Positions 11,927 through 25,560 of a DNA stretch of 64,000 nt are shown piece by piece. The position numbers and the translations under genes are program-made. How positions within the stretch are numbered: position 1 is the stretch's first letter; the number at the start of each line of letters is the position of its first letter. The stretch spans positions 101,489,001 through 101,553,000 of the forward strand of contig CM059587.1 of NCBI GenBank assembly GCA_030407085.1. The letters run 5' to 3'. This stretch comes from Trichopria drosophilae (Eukaryota; Arthropoda; Insecta; Hymenoptera; Diapriidae). Below the pieces are notes generated by a model. It was not told the origin of the DNA. It ran no database searches and saw nothing but the letters and a program-made list of their open reading frames with translations.

Positions 11927-14900
11927 TTGGTTATATACTTAAGTTTTTTAGTTCTCTAGAAAATAAAAGAACGTTGCCTCTGAAAATGTAGGATACAAGT
12001 AAATAATGTTACAGAATAACATATAAATAAAGAATGCAAATTTTTAATATGGTGGTGATCACTTATTGGTGAAAAAACTACCCTTAATGCAGAAGTGTAC
12101 CAATAAAAACAAGTATTCTAATATTATCGAGGTTTGTGCAATTAATGATTCCTCAATTTTGACCTCGGAATCTGCAAGAGCGACCTCGAAAATAGTAGCA
12201 CACTTACTTTCTTTTTTTAATTTTGATTTTCATGCGAAATATTTGAACTAAAACAAATTTCATGCCTTAATGGGTTAAGAAATATATATTTCAAACAAAT
12301 AAATGCACTGCAGGCAATGAGAAAAAACGGATTTCGTCGACGTTTGATTATGAATATTTTAGAGAAAATCTTAGATCGTTTTAGTGAAATGTGTCTCCAA
12401 GCATAAAAATATTCCTACCTACACAGTAATGGACGTTTCGTTTTTACCATTGGATCTTTATATTCTACAATGTTGGATTTTATTCTACTTTATTTCCCAT
12501 TTGCTCGTTTTATTATGGTATTAGAGTGTCGGCCACGTTCCGGCACTCCAAACCACATGCGTTCCTTGTGACAGCGTACTGTATTAACCGGTTCATACAT
12601 AAAGTACACGTGTAACCAACCGCTTATAACGCCCCTATACGAATTGCGCAAAATTATTCAATTCGATTTAATTTATTCCAGATGCGTTTACATTATTGCG
12701 ATTTCTGTTCAATGGACCGAATGTTCAAAATGTATTTTTTTACAAATTACTTACTACTGCAAATAATAGTTGTACACAATAATCTTACACTTTTTTAATT
12801 CAATTGTTTACAGTACAAAAATCATGGATTATGACTATTTCAGTATTTATTATAAATATTTTCCTTGAAAGTTTCATATAAAAAAAATAACTATGAGAGT
12901 TTTAGTTTCAGTGTTTTTTTTAGCTGAAGTACTGCAGAGTGTATAATTTGCTCAATTCGACGACGTGCAACTTTCATCGCTTTCGAAACTCGGTTTATGT
13001 GCAAGCGTTCCTGATCCTTTATAAGTCCAGCTTTTATTGGTTCTTAAGTTTTGTCGCTGCGTGAACGATACGTGATTTTTGTCAATATGTTTTTGTATTT
13101 TCTTTTATTGAAATATAATAAAGATGAGGCAATCAATAGATAAAACGTATTTTAGAATAAACATTAAACATTGAACTTTTAAAATGAAAAGATGAGTTTT
13201 TGTTTTTTTAGTTTCAATAAGGCAAGATTAGATGATTTTTAATTGTTTGCATGATCAACTAATTGGGTACATAAGTAAAAAATACTGTCGGATTTGAAGA
13301 AGTATGGGAACAAAATCGGACTAATTTTGAGCATTGAAATTCTAATGTCAAACCACGAGTGGTCCAACCATATAAAAAATGTTTTTTAAAATAAGTATGA
13401 CAAATATTTCCGAAAATATTGTTTGGAAATGTTACTATACTAAATAGCAAGTTGACCACAGACTTTCAGAAGACACATTGGAATTTATATATAGTATAAA
13501 TTATCATAAGTTATGTAAGTTTCGTTAGGTGTTGTTCATAAATTATGTACAGCAAATTTTTGATATTTTGGGACTCCCCCCTAACATAACGCTGTTCGCC
13601 ATATCTGCAACGACTCGTAGGATAGGACCAATCCCCCACCCCTAAGTTTGTGTGATTAAAGCACGGCCTCTAATTGGAATTGTAAAAATGTATAAAATAA
13701 TAGTAAACGCTCCACTCAAAGTAACTTTTGTTATAAATGAATGTAAATATTTTCATTACAGTCTGGGCCCATCTTACTGTATAAGAAGTCCAATAAGGCT
13801 TTCAGTGTAATTCAAATTTAACAAACATGTACCATAAGTTTCATTACAAGAAATTGGAAGCACTGTATACGTATGTGTCCCAGTTTCTAGATGAATGAGG
13901 AATGATTAGAGTGCTGAAATTACATTTGTACGATACTGTGCATTTATTACATATTTGGAGCCTGCCCTAATATAGCCATGTTATACTCGGCTTTGATCTG
14001 CTCTACTCTACTTCATTGCATTTCTGTATAATCCGATCGATTTCAGATTACATTTTCATCGTGAATTATACCGTTAATTTATATGCTTGAGTTTACTTTC
14101 AGTGTAGCTGTTGACAAAACGGAAGGAAATGGTTAATTTTCAATCAACATCGGATTCGATACAACTGAAGTTGTACTTTTTTGAGTTTATTTTTGTAAAT
14201 TTACTGTAAATCCAGAAAAATTGTTTAAAAAATTGTAGTATTATTTTTTGTTAATGTAAATAATGTATTTAGTAAATAATTGCATCAATCAACAATGTTA
14301 TTTTACATTTAAATAACTCCAATTTTATTAACTCTAAAATTAAGTATAGTCTATACCAGGATTAGTCAACATGAGTTTCCAAGAGTTTTACTATCACTAA
14401 GGTTAACGATGACTACGCAGAACTACAAATGGGAAGTCCATTCAAAAACCTGCGTAAGGTAAAGGTGTTTATTTTAGTAAGTCGACAGGTCTAGACCTGT
14501 GAAACACTTGATGCTTTGTACTTCATGCTTACAAAATCACTATATACTAAAAAACATAATCTTGATAAGGTATACTAACACCTAATTAATACAATTAACA
14601 CTTGTTTATGATGTTTTCTTAAGTGGATAGTTAAATATTTCAAATGTGAAACCATAAGTGATACTTCGGAAAGTCAATACTATAAATCATAATCTTTCCA
14701 AATTATCAGATTTACTAAATTAAATAAAAATGTTTATTTGCTCTTAAAACAAAATCTATTAACCTTATAAAAGATAGTCGAGTTAACAATATTTTCGTTG
14801 TGAAATATAATGTACTTCATTTAAATAATTGTTCAATGAAATTGTTTCTCGTAATAAATGCTTAACGTTCTGTATGAATGTAATAAAATTTATATTTGAA

Positions 14901-16440
14901 TACTCCTGCGTTCCGATGTTGTACCATCGCTTTTTTATAGTTAGAATCAAACTTTTAGCTGGGTACTTTGTCTTGGGTACTAAGTGCTTACTAGGCATAA
15001 AGATATATCTTAAAATCTGATTTTTATGGAAACAATTTGCCAACACGTAATTACAATTTAATTACGCTTTTTTAATGTATTGTCTCACAAACAGCGAAAA
15101 AAATGAAACTGATGTGGAAAATTCTATAATCGACCATACCTTATTCGGGACTTTATGAACGATCTTAGAACGATCTACGGAAGCAATTGTGTATACAATC
15201 ATCCAATTTTTGGTCAAAAGAGTATTTGAAATATTCTCGGTAAAGCCAATCACTTGCATGTCTTTAAATCTCACATTATTTGAGACTATTTGAGCAATTA
15301 ATGACTAATTTGCACTATAGGTGATTGGCTGTATTCTGAATGCAAATTAGATTTTTGCAACAATAAATATTTACTTGAAATCAATTACTTAAATTAAGAA
15401 AATGTATTTCCTATATTTTTAAAACAATTCCGTTTTTAAACAACAAAATAATTTTGCTTGATTAAACTAAATGCATTTCAGGTAAACCAGTTTTGTTTAA
15501 CGCAATAAGTATTTTGTTATAATCAGCATTTACATGCATAATTCCACACTCATTTTACTAATAAATGACACTTACCTCTATACTTGTATTTTACCAAAAT
15601 TTTAAAAGTTTTTACGAAATTTAACTATAAAAGCAATTGTTTAAATTATTTTAAATTTTATTTTAGATTTTTCTTGAATTTGGAGAAAAAATGACCTATC
15701 AATTTTACCGGAATGGAAAAAGTTTTTGTAGTTTCTTGAATATTTTTATTTTTCTGGAATTTTTGGGTGTTTTTTCTACAATATCCAGATTTAATACAGA
15801 ACATCGAATATTTTCGAAAAAATTCGGAATGGTCTTGGTCGAGGTAACGCGGAATGTCCCACGTATATTCCTACAATATTCTTATTTTTACTTTCATGTA
15901 CCGACAAAGAATCAAAAGTACTAATTTATATAACACAAATCAAATGTTGTAGTTAAAAAAAGTCTTTGTAATTGACAAATAGGTCAAAGTAATCAAATAT
16001 TGAAAGGTAATGTAAAAAAGAAGTAAACATAAAAAAAAGATAAATCATTAAAGTAAATAAATGTTATAGAACTCTTCCAGACATTTAAATTTATTGAGAA
16101 TAGATTTAAAAATAAAATCAATTGTTTAAATAAAATAATAATTGTAGTGCAAAAAAAATGTACTTGTAAACTCTTAATTCTTCAAAAGTGTGGTTCGAAA
16201 TAAGAACTGTAATGGCCATGATTTTTTTAATTAAATACAATAAAAACGGTTCAGGATTATATATAAAATCAAATATTCTTCAATGATACCAAATCCACTT
16301 CGACATTATGAATTATGGATTAAAGTAGTTGAAAATAAATAACAAATGAAATAACCTATTCAATACGATTTAATTTTATTTAAATAATTACTTATTTATG
16401 ACAATTTCTATACAATTTCATACCCTTATATTTTAGAGGT
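11927..16440. other. AT-rich non-coding stretch
   Basis: No gene was found. Around 13540-13660, 'gttcataaattatgtac' followed by a C-rich run resembles debris of a DNA transposon end, but no partner end was found. The open frames at 14783-15274 and 15691-15924 are AT-rich, without domains, and probably chance. Confidence 0.35.
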
Positions 16441-17009
16441 CAAAATTTAGTTTCAGCTTACAGGAATTTCAATATTGCGCCAAATGTAAGAAAAGAATGC
16501 CAACACATTTTTTATTTTTAGTCAATTTCTGTCTACTGGGATATTCAAAATTTATTGAAACTATGGACAAAGATGGAGAAAATACTTGAGTTAAAAAAAG
16601 ATTTACTTTTATTGTTTAAACTATTTTGTATAAAATTGTCAAGAAGAAAGAAAGACTTACAATTCATCACGGAATATACCAGGCTTTGTGCAGAATTTTT
16701 TGCAAATATTATTAATTTAAAACAAGAAATTGAAGAAAACAATTTTCAAAATTTCACCAAAAATATTTGAAAAAATCTGACGCTTTACCTTCATGAATTC
16801 TAAGAACTTTCATTCTTAAAGTATTTTGGAAAAAGCTGATGAAGAGACTTAACAAAGTAACATTTTTTCTTTGTCCAAGTATTTAACCATACTTTCAATA
16901 AATTCCATTGTCCTAATAGTAGGAAAAAGAAATTTATAAATATGTTTTGAAGTTTGTTTTGTAATTTGGCGCCTTTATTGAAGTTTCTATTAGTTGAAAC
17001 TAAATTTCG
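16441..17009. mobile_element. Degenerate inverted-repeat element
   Basis: The left end 'caaaatttagtttcagc', then a block ending in 'caatattgcgcc', matches the reverse complement of the right end 'cgaaatttagtttcaact', then a block ending in 'caataaaggcgcc'. The left end resembles the element at 6321, which suggests two diverged members of one family. The 71-codon open frame inside (16555-16770) is Lys/Leu-rich and has no recognisable domain. Confidence 0.45.
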
Positions 17010-17379
17010 TGCTCAGTATATTAAAGAGCGACCAAAAAAACATTAAAATATAGACTTATATAAAAATGTCCCAAGTTTGAAAAAAAAACTTATTGATGCG
17101 ACGTTAATGGGCTAAAAAACTAAAGTTTATTTTTCCTTTTTCGAATACTGTTAAAACTCTCGAAAAATTACCGTAATAGTCTGCAAACTAAGATAATTAT
17201 TATCTTTTTAAATAATAATTAGAAAAATGATCAATAATTTTGGAGATAGGTCAGCAAAACCCTAACAATATTTTGAAATTGTTTACTTCAGATTCTTAAT
17301 TCGAAAAAAATTGTCCCAACAAAATTACAAGCGTTAGAGAGCAAATAATACAAAATATTGGATTCCAAACAAAAATCGT

Positions 17380-18180
17380 CCTATTTCTACCTATCATTAA
17401 GTCCGAAAATGACCCAACCACGGTCAAAAACAAAAATGCAAACCTCTCGAAAAGGGTCGCAAGGTCCGGCACCTTCGGCAAGGGCTACCGTCTACGACCG
17501 CCATTATTTCGAAACGGGCGAGAGTAATATCCAGCGAAAATATAACCGGTGACCTAATAACGAATCAACTCGAGCCAGAAAAGATCAAGACGATCCATCG
17601 CGGTGGACTTTGAGGCCATCCTGGCCTCCGCTCGTCGTTCATAATACAGTCCCTCTCGATGGCCTTTCGAATAAAACTTCGTGATGCGTTCACGCTCCTC
17701 TTTTGTTCGGCCCCTTTGTGGCTTCTGCGAAATGAACACGGGCGATTTTCCGAGATTCCACCATAAAAGAACCTCATTGTTTCCGCAAAGTGCGCACACT
17801 GGTCAATCCGTAGTTAGGAAAAAAATCGAACGGTCAGCATCGAGAGGCTGCGAAAAATTCGGTCCTCGTCGTCTGTGCCGGTTAAAAAAGGAGCACCCCC
17901 GTGGTTACCGAGATTTATCGTGGAAACCGGTAAATCGTCCCCCACCCACGTGCTCCCAGGGGAGTTTAACCGAATTAAAGTCCATTCATGCTCTTCTCGT
18001 TATCCTCGTGAAGCTGGGCGACGGGCCGACGCTTCGAAAGAACACGTAAGTGTTAACTTTGGTGGTCACGAAAATATGGCCGAGCTGTTTCCTCTTCTTT
18101 CCGGCATTTTGAGATACCGGAAGATTGACGAGCGGCATTCCGTTTTCTATCTTTCGATTGTTTTCTTAATTACCTAGTAA
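17380..18180. other. GC/CpG-rich island with unresolved open frames
   Basis: This 0.8-kb block stands out from AT-rich flanks. It has open frames on both strands: plus 17681-18049, 122 codons, basic, with several Cys and Pro, and overlapping minus frames at 17554-17799. None has a domain I recognise. A strong donor-like 'cacgtaagtg' lies at about 18046-18055 on the plus strand, at the end of the 122-codon frame. The block could be a coding exon, a UTR exon or a conserved non-coding element. The sequence alone does not decide, and I infer no function. Confidence 0.35.
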
Positions 18181-18460
18181 TATTCTATACGCATATTTCA
18201 CAAAAACAACTAGCGACAGTAAACAAATTTTAAATTTTTGGTGTTACACATTTTGCTATAAAATTATATTCTAGGCCGGTTGCAGTCCTACATCGATCTT
18301 TTTGAAGAATGGTCTATTCCCTTTCATCAAACACAAATTAATTTATAACTAAAATTAATCTTCATGAAATTCCATGTATCCACAAAACTCATGTAGGTAA
18401 ATATTAGCACATATGTACAGATATAATTAACCATGTTCGGACCTTATTCGGACTTTAATA

Positions 18461-18630
18461 ATATTTTCGTCCTAGCGGGCGTAAAATTCTATTTCACGCC
18501 CTGATTTGCGGGCGTAAAATGTCATTTTACGCACTCGTAAATTACATGGTTAATATAGGCACTCCTCATCGGCCAGCCCACAAATCGGAGACATAAAATC
18601 GAATTTTATATCCGCTAGGACGAAAAATAA
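18461..18630. mobile_element. Foldback element with TTTTCGTCCTAGCGG arms
   Basis: 'ttttcgtcctagcgggcg' near 18464 is mirrored by 'tccgctaggacgaaaaat' ending near 18628. The arms continue imperfectly as 'taaaattc'. The element also carries several 'gcgtaaaat' words, and more lie just outside (about 18640-18660), so the true borders may be wider. There is no coding capacity. Confidence 0.55.
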
Positions 18631-21600
18631 TGTTCGTAAATGTTATTTTACGCCCTTAATACGAAAAGTACTATTATATCTTTTAAAAGTACTATTATAT
18701 CTTATTATAAGTTAACGAATTTCTCCGCCTGCTACGGTTTTATCATTGAATAACGCAATTCCTTGCTTGTTATGAAACTCATGTCATAAGTGAAAATATA
18801 AATTTAATTTTCTGAACAATTTTGTATAATTAAAGTGGTTTGCTGTCCACAACTTTCTATTTTCAGCAACAGTTCAGCATCAGTTTTCAAGCTTTTCTGG
18901 TAGCCTTAACTTCAAAATATTTTTACAGAAAAATGTATATGCAAAAGCGTCGAAAAAAAATGAAAAATCTTTCAACTATTTTCAAAACAACGGTAATATT
19001 GGCAAATATATTTTCATTAAGAAATGTCGCTAAACTATTTGTAGTTAAAATCAATATGCCCTTATTTTTAGAAATATTAAAAAAGGCTGCGTCTAAATCC
19101 ACGTAAAAATTAATTTAATATAAGTTTGGATTCTGCAATCAAATCGATAATTGCTTTTCCCTAAATTGGGGGTGCCTAAAGCTATATCCTAACATAACCA
19201 AACACATAAACCTTTGTTGCATTCGTTTCTCTTACACTCATGCATGATGTAGGAAACCGAACGTGGATATAGACACTTCGTTAAAAAAATGGATATAATT
19301 GTGAATTTTAGTATCATTTTTAATCTGTCTTTTTTGTTTGTTTGTTATATTAAAATTATTGCATAGAAAAAAGATCATTTTTCAACATTATTATGTCTGG
19401 TTATTAATAGTCGTTGCAATTTTTTTAGTTTTTTGGAAATGTCTAATCACAATTAGTGAACACGGCAAAATCAAAATAAATAAAAATACCAAATTTGTTA
19501 TTTATAAAATCAGCATTCTTGTTGTAAGGTATTTGATTCTGAGTTCAAATACTTTTTGCAACATTTACATACAATACAGTAAATAATAATTAATTATCGA
19601 AACTAACAGTTTTTTGATATATTATTACCTCGTGTTGGGTTTATAGTTTTCATTTCTGAAATACAGCCAAAAACGGATACATGAGTCTAGAATGATTAAA
19701 AATGCAAATTTCAAATATTTTATACAAAATATTCTGTTACCTCTTCTTTTTAATAACATTCAAAGGGTTTGTAATCATAAATTCCGAAATTATCCAAATA
19801 CTTTGTATAAAGTCGTACGGTTAAATAATCTTGGTTTGGACATTTTGTAATGGCTGACATTTTATAATGTTAGTTCTTAATCGTCCAAGAATTTGATTTT
19901 TCATAATTTAATCAATAAAAATACATTTTGTTCATTATAAAATGCAGAGCAGAAATAAATAGTTGTAGAATGTTATGATCTTCGATTTTATTTCATCGCC
20001 AATGACTCCTAATATAGTAATTCGAAACAATAGTATGTAGATATGTCAGCAGCTTCTTGATAAAACAATTTCTTAATATTATATGATTGTTTGACTGTAA
20101 TTTTATATATATTTTTGTACAGCACTTGTTCTAAATATCTATATGCTAATAGCATATGATCATTAACGAAAAGTAGTCTTTTATATACAAAAATATAATT
20201 ATGTACAAGTTTATATAATATATTCTAATTTATCTGTATCATTTAGTCACAAGTCTACAAATTACTCGTAAATTATAAAAACAAACGCATAATTCATAAG
20301 GAACGAATATTATACACGTAAAGGGTGACTCAGACCCCCATATACTTCGTCTGAATGGATAAATATATTTTTAAATTTCCACTGGTTCAATGAGATCTTC
20401 AAATCTATCGTTTACTAAAAAACACTTTGATCCTCAGGATGAGTCAAAATTCGTGGGGGTTAAAACGTTAAACCGCATGGGGGATTAAAATTTTCATGTT
20501 AAATTTTCATACAGCAGACAATTCTAGAATTCGGGACACATTTTTTTTTTCTTAATAATAGTATTAGTAATTCGAAAATTGAAATAATTATACCTGTTTT
20601 TAAATGGACGTAGTATACGAATATCGAAAACTAGCTTCACCTTTACATATCCATTTCTGGAATGTGAAGTTATAAAAAACTCACTCGACATCTTGACAGT
20701 ATTACTCAACGAAAATGAGTTATTTTTATGATTTTCTTGAATGCCAATGTTACGAATTAAAATAGGGCAAATCACGATAATTTTTAATACATTTGAGATC
20801 TCGTTTCGTTGTTTATGTTCCTTTATAAGTAATTTATTTATAATTATATGCTTTTCTAATTGGTTTTTAGGTTAATAGCGAATCACTTTTCTGAAACGAC
20901 TGAAAATATAGCATTATTATGTGATTTTATAAAGTTATCAAAAAATATAAACTTCGCACATTATTATTCCACTTTCGTAGTAAATTTCTGAGTTGATGAA
21001 TTATTGAACACGGAATTCCTAGTAATGAGTTAATGAGTCACGTGTGTTTTCGCAACGTGAAATCTTATTGAGTCAAGTGCGTCAGGCGTTTTCTAATAGG
21101 AAAAATGATATTCCTAGGATTTCCTATTCCTCGGAACCAGAGGATAGATTATGTAACAATTAATTAAATTATACTTACGTAATAAGAAGAAAAAAGTTTC
21201 ATAATTAATTAATTTAACAACTGGATATGTTTATAAACTGCAAACACTGGTGTTTTTTAAACATTCAAAAGTCACTTCTTATTATAGATTTTTTTAAATA
21301 CCTATGAACCATGAGAACTGTTTTGGAATTCGAGACTCTTTTAAACTTTATCAATCATAAATAAGACATCTTTCTATTTTATAATCCGAGACAATGGATG
21401 GAATTGTAATCGAAATGAATTAAACTGTAGATTTAAGAGTATCTTCGCAAAAACTCGTCTCGAAAAGCAACCTAACCTATTTTGTTCATGGTTTCGATGC
21501 AGTTCGTACTGAATTTTTCAAATTATGACAAGAAATCACTTACCGAAATGCAAGAAGAAAACAGTTAACAAAAAGTTAACAAATTTCGTTCATTTAACCA

Positions 21601-24600
21601 TTTTTATAGAATGAAGACACGTTTAGGTTATTATCGAGCAATACCGTTAATGAAGTCAATAAAAATTTATTTGAATTACTGGAATTAAACAAGTATCATT
21701 TTAGGCGTATTTTAGTATCCAATAAAAGAATTTTCGCCATTTTCGAAATGGACAAACTTTTTAACCGTTGGAATTTATGCCTGCCCTATAGAATGAAATT
21801 ACAAAAGTTTGGTAATTTGCATACAATTTTACTTTATTGTAACGTTTCATATATCGAAGGATGTAATTTGATCTAATTTCATGTCAAAACTAGAGGGATT
21901 TGCACGTGCAGAAGCATCTGCTTAATATACACGTTGGTTTTAGTTCACATACAATATAAATTTACATCCGCCAGTAATATAACTTCGTGAAGTCGAAGCA
22001 ATATTCAGATAATTATACATGAACCCTTGTATTGCCGAATGTGTGTCTTTGAAATTGTATGTAATCATACAAGCCTAAGTACCATTATGATAGCACATAT
22101 ATTCCGACATTTTCAAAAATGTTTGAGTGAGAGGACTATTCTAATGTAATGTACTACGTATAATGAAACTTAAAAGTTTGGTTTATTTTTATATTCATAT
22201 TCTTTTTCGACATCATTCAATTACCATCTAATACACGAATGATTAAGACCTCCTGAGAACTTTAATTATTAAAAATTTGAACATTTCATAAAACGATGAA
22301 ATTAACTACACTTTTTTGTGTTCTTTATTGTTAATATGTCAGTGTCCTTATGGGCTACAAGTACATCATCATCACATACGTATCAAACGTAATTAGATTA
22401 TATTAATCTGTTATATACTACAAATTAAAAAACGAAAAGTGGGTCACTTATTTAATTAGTAATAAATGTTATTAATAACTAATGAAAATTACTGACTTAT
22501 TAATAATTTTCAAAGTACTAAACTAAAATATTAAATTTCTACTTTTAGATGATTAGTACACTAGTTATTAATAAATTAGTAGTTTTTTACTATTTCTAGT
22601 AAAAAAATGACTAAATAACAGTAACACACATTCCAGATTAGTAATTTTTAGCTAATTCAGAGTCATAGCGTAAATTAAGTAATGGAAATTTACTGCACAG
22701 TTTTCAAACAATAATGAAAAAGAACAACGTGGGAAACGAATGCAAGTGACGTCAGTATTTTAAACACTAGAAGATTTTGCTAAATAATTAGCAAATCAAA
22801 CTACCGATTGATTAATTTGTAAATGAAAATCTTTTGACGTTTTTGAATAAATTTATTTGTTTATTTGTTATCATATACATAATAAATACACACATATACA
22901 AAGTCACGAACATTTCCAAAGTGTCAGGTAAAGATCGTAACTGCGATTCTGCTAAATAAAATGCAGATGTAAAAATATCAACAAGCATGTTTCCTAACTA
23001 AACGAAGCTTTGTCGAATGCAGGTTAATTCAACATAACTTACTACAAATGGTTTTGAATTATTCTTGGCGATTCGGAGAATCGATCATTAAATGGAAACA
23101 CTGGGATACATTAGCTGCACTAAATTCTTGATTGACTAACATCGTTGCGTTGTAAGTTACTAAATAATTTCGCATTTTCAATTTGGCTTAGTCGTATTTT
23201 ATTTATATTTATGAACTGAATTGTAGACTTATTTATTCATAGTATTTTCCTTTGATTTATGTTTAAAATTAATGAAAGGTTTATATGAATAAATTCTCCG
23301 AAGTGTAACTAGGTTTCATTTTCTTATTGTACTATTTTTAATGGTATTTAAATAATCGTATCAAATTAAGTTTAGATAACAGTAATAGACGTAACAAAAA
23401 TAATTGTCGTAAAGTTTTACCACTACGTAGTAATTTGGAGAGAGACAATTCACCATAAAATTTTCATGATTTCAAAAAATAATAGTATATATTTTTTAAT
23501 ATCTTTTATACTGATTAAAAATTTAAGAAAGTGCACGCCAAGATACTTGGCAAGAATTACTCAAAGTTTTCGTAAAATGCAAGAGACCTAAAAAATACTT
23601 TTTCATTTGGTAACATTTTCAATTGTTTGAGTGTATTTTTATTTTTCAAAGACACAACGAAGGAATAATGAATAGTTTATATGTTTTGTTTTCTTTATAG
23701 CTTGTGTGTACAGTACAAAATAGTATATATTCAATAGTAGAATATAGTTGTAGAATTTGTACTATTCCATCTTTTGTAACAGTACTGAGTACTTAACTAA
23801 ACTAAAAACTGCTTAATGCTTTCAGATCAGCATAAGAATTTGGTTTCGCAGGAAAATAGTTTCACTAAGAAATTGATTACTAAGCACCAAAGACGACACT
23901 AAACGGGCGGTGGCCTCAACCACTGCTTTATTCCACGTAACAACAATGAATTAACACCGATTGAATGACCCCGAATGCAGTTAAATAATTAGTCAAATCA
24001 TATACTACTAAATTGATGATAGCAAAATGCTTTTAATAATGTGTTACTAAGATAATGTCATAATTTGATAAAATATCACTATTTAAATCGATTGATAAGT
24101 AGACCTATATGCTTATGAAGTCTAGTTACTTATTCCACCGATAGTCGCGCTTGTGTTATTGTAACCTTGCGTTTCGCGTTAGAGAAATTGACGCCACTTA
24201 CTACATAAGAAAATTTATTCTGACGTATTACGGTTGAGAAACTTGTTAAATATTTCTTTAGGAATATTATGAAATGTACAACGGGAGCTTTTTATGGTTA
24301 CCGGTTCATAATTTAATGCACCAACATTTACTAATTTTTAGTTCCAGTAACAGAAAAATGTATGATGAATAACAAATGCGTTCGATTCATAAAATTTGTT
24401 AACATTTTTGGGTCAATTGCCTATTGATATCTACAAAATAAATTCGACTTTTCGATCGAGTAAGTCCTTTCGACTATAAAATCAATCACACATAAAATTG
24501 AGTTTTAGTCTAATATTATACTTTTGCTATTTAAATATTATTTTTATTATATTACTATTTGAATCCGTCATCTGTAAATAATTACATTTAGGTTTTTAAA

Positions 24601-24699
24601 GTTTCCATTGTTTTTTTAAAGAACATTTTGCAATTGTATTATATATTTCTTTTGACTAAAATTACTAAAGAAATAATTTGTTGTGCTAAAACCGTCCCT
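18631..24699. other. AT-rich non-coding stretch
   Basis: Six kilobases with no supported gene, RNA or clear element. Short frames at 18840-19106, 19338-19586 and 20524-20775 encode AT-codon-dominated peptides without domains. Around 22440-22700 there are many 'ttactaatta' type words that could be old repeat material, but no clean inverted pair was found. Confidence 0.35.
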
Positions 24700-25560
24700 T
24701 TAAGAGAAAAAAAGCAAATAAAAATGACGCGTAGCAGCATCGGTTGAATCGACGACAAATTTGTATTCTATAATTCGCAATTACTATTCAAAAATATACA
24801 AAAATATCATAGGGCCACTATATTTTTGTGACGTAACTCGAGAGGACCGAGATGACCCAAAATGCATATTTTAGCGCCACGTTATGAATTCAATTTTTTG
24901 TCAAATAAAGAAGCTAATTTTCCCAAAGTGCATTGACCACGTGACGTGTCGTTTACTTTGAGCCTAATCGAGTATATTAGTAAAGCGTCAAACCCCCGAG
25001 GGGAACGAAAGCGGTTAAAGTTCCGAGTTCTAATCCGGCTAAGAACGTACGACCAATGCAAAGTGTGGTATACCCCTGGGGTCAAGTGCGATTGTTTGTG
25101 CAATACCGGAATCGGTTCTAACCGTTTACGGTTGGGGAATAAGTAGGAGGCGAAAACCAGAAATACCTTTTCCGCATTTCCCGTCTTCGTCGTTCCACTC
25201 AAAACGTGGTGGACGGCGATTATGCACGGAAGCGTGTGTGTGTAAATATATAAACCAGCTTAAAAACAATGGAAAGTGCGCTGCTTAGCGACTGCCCTGG
25301 CGATTCATGAAATTTGCGTTTTTGGTTGTAAGCTCTTCTGGTTCTACTCCAAATTTTCCTTCTCTGTTCCCGCGAAATAAATTTTACGGTTCCACTCGCG
25401 GATTTTCCTGGCGAACGCGCGGAGGGCAATTGGCCGATGTGCGGTATACAATGTGCAAACAACCTAGTAATTACGAAACGGATAATAATTGTTTACTTAC
25501 TTTTAATGAAATTTTGAACGAGATAATAATTAACATTTGCTAACATTTAAACGAATTCGG
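24700..25560. other. GC/CpG-rich island with unresolved open frames
   Basis: This block has a strong composition shift and overlapping open frames on both strands. They include a minus-strand frame of 106 codons at 24882-25202 and plus- and minus-strand frames at 25220-25543. I recognise no domain and no clean splice-site pair. The block falls downstream, in minus-strand terms, of the Ig-domain first exon at 30,688. It could therefore hold an exon or enhancer of that gene, but that is only positional. Confidence 0.3.

Noticed and set aside
12950..13030. Minus-strand TATA-like 'cttataaagg' followed by an ATG with a short frame.
   Set aside because: The peptide is basic, has no signal peptide or domain, and soon meets stop codons; no donor was found.
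13540..13660. 'gttcataaattatgtac' followed by a C-rich run, like a DNA transposon end.
   Set aside because: No matching second end or target duplication was found nearby.
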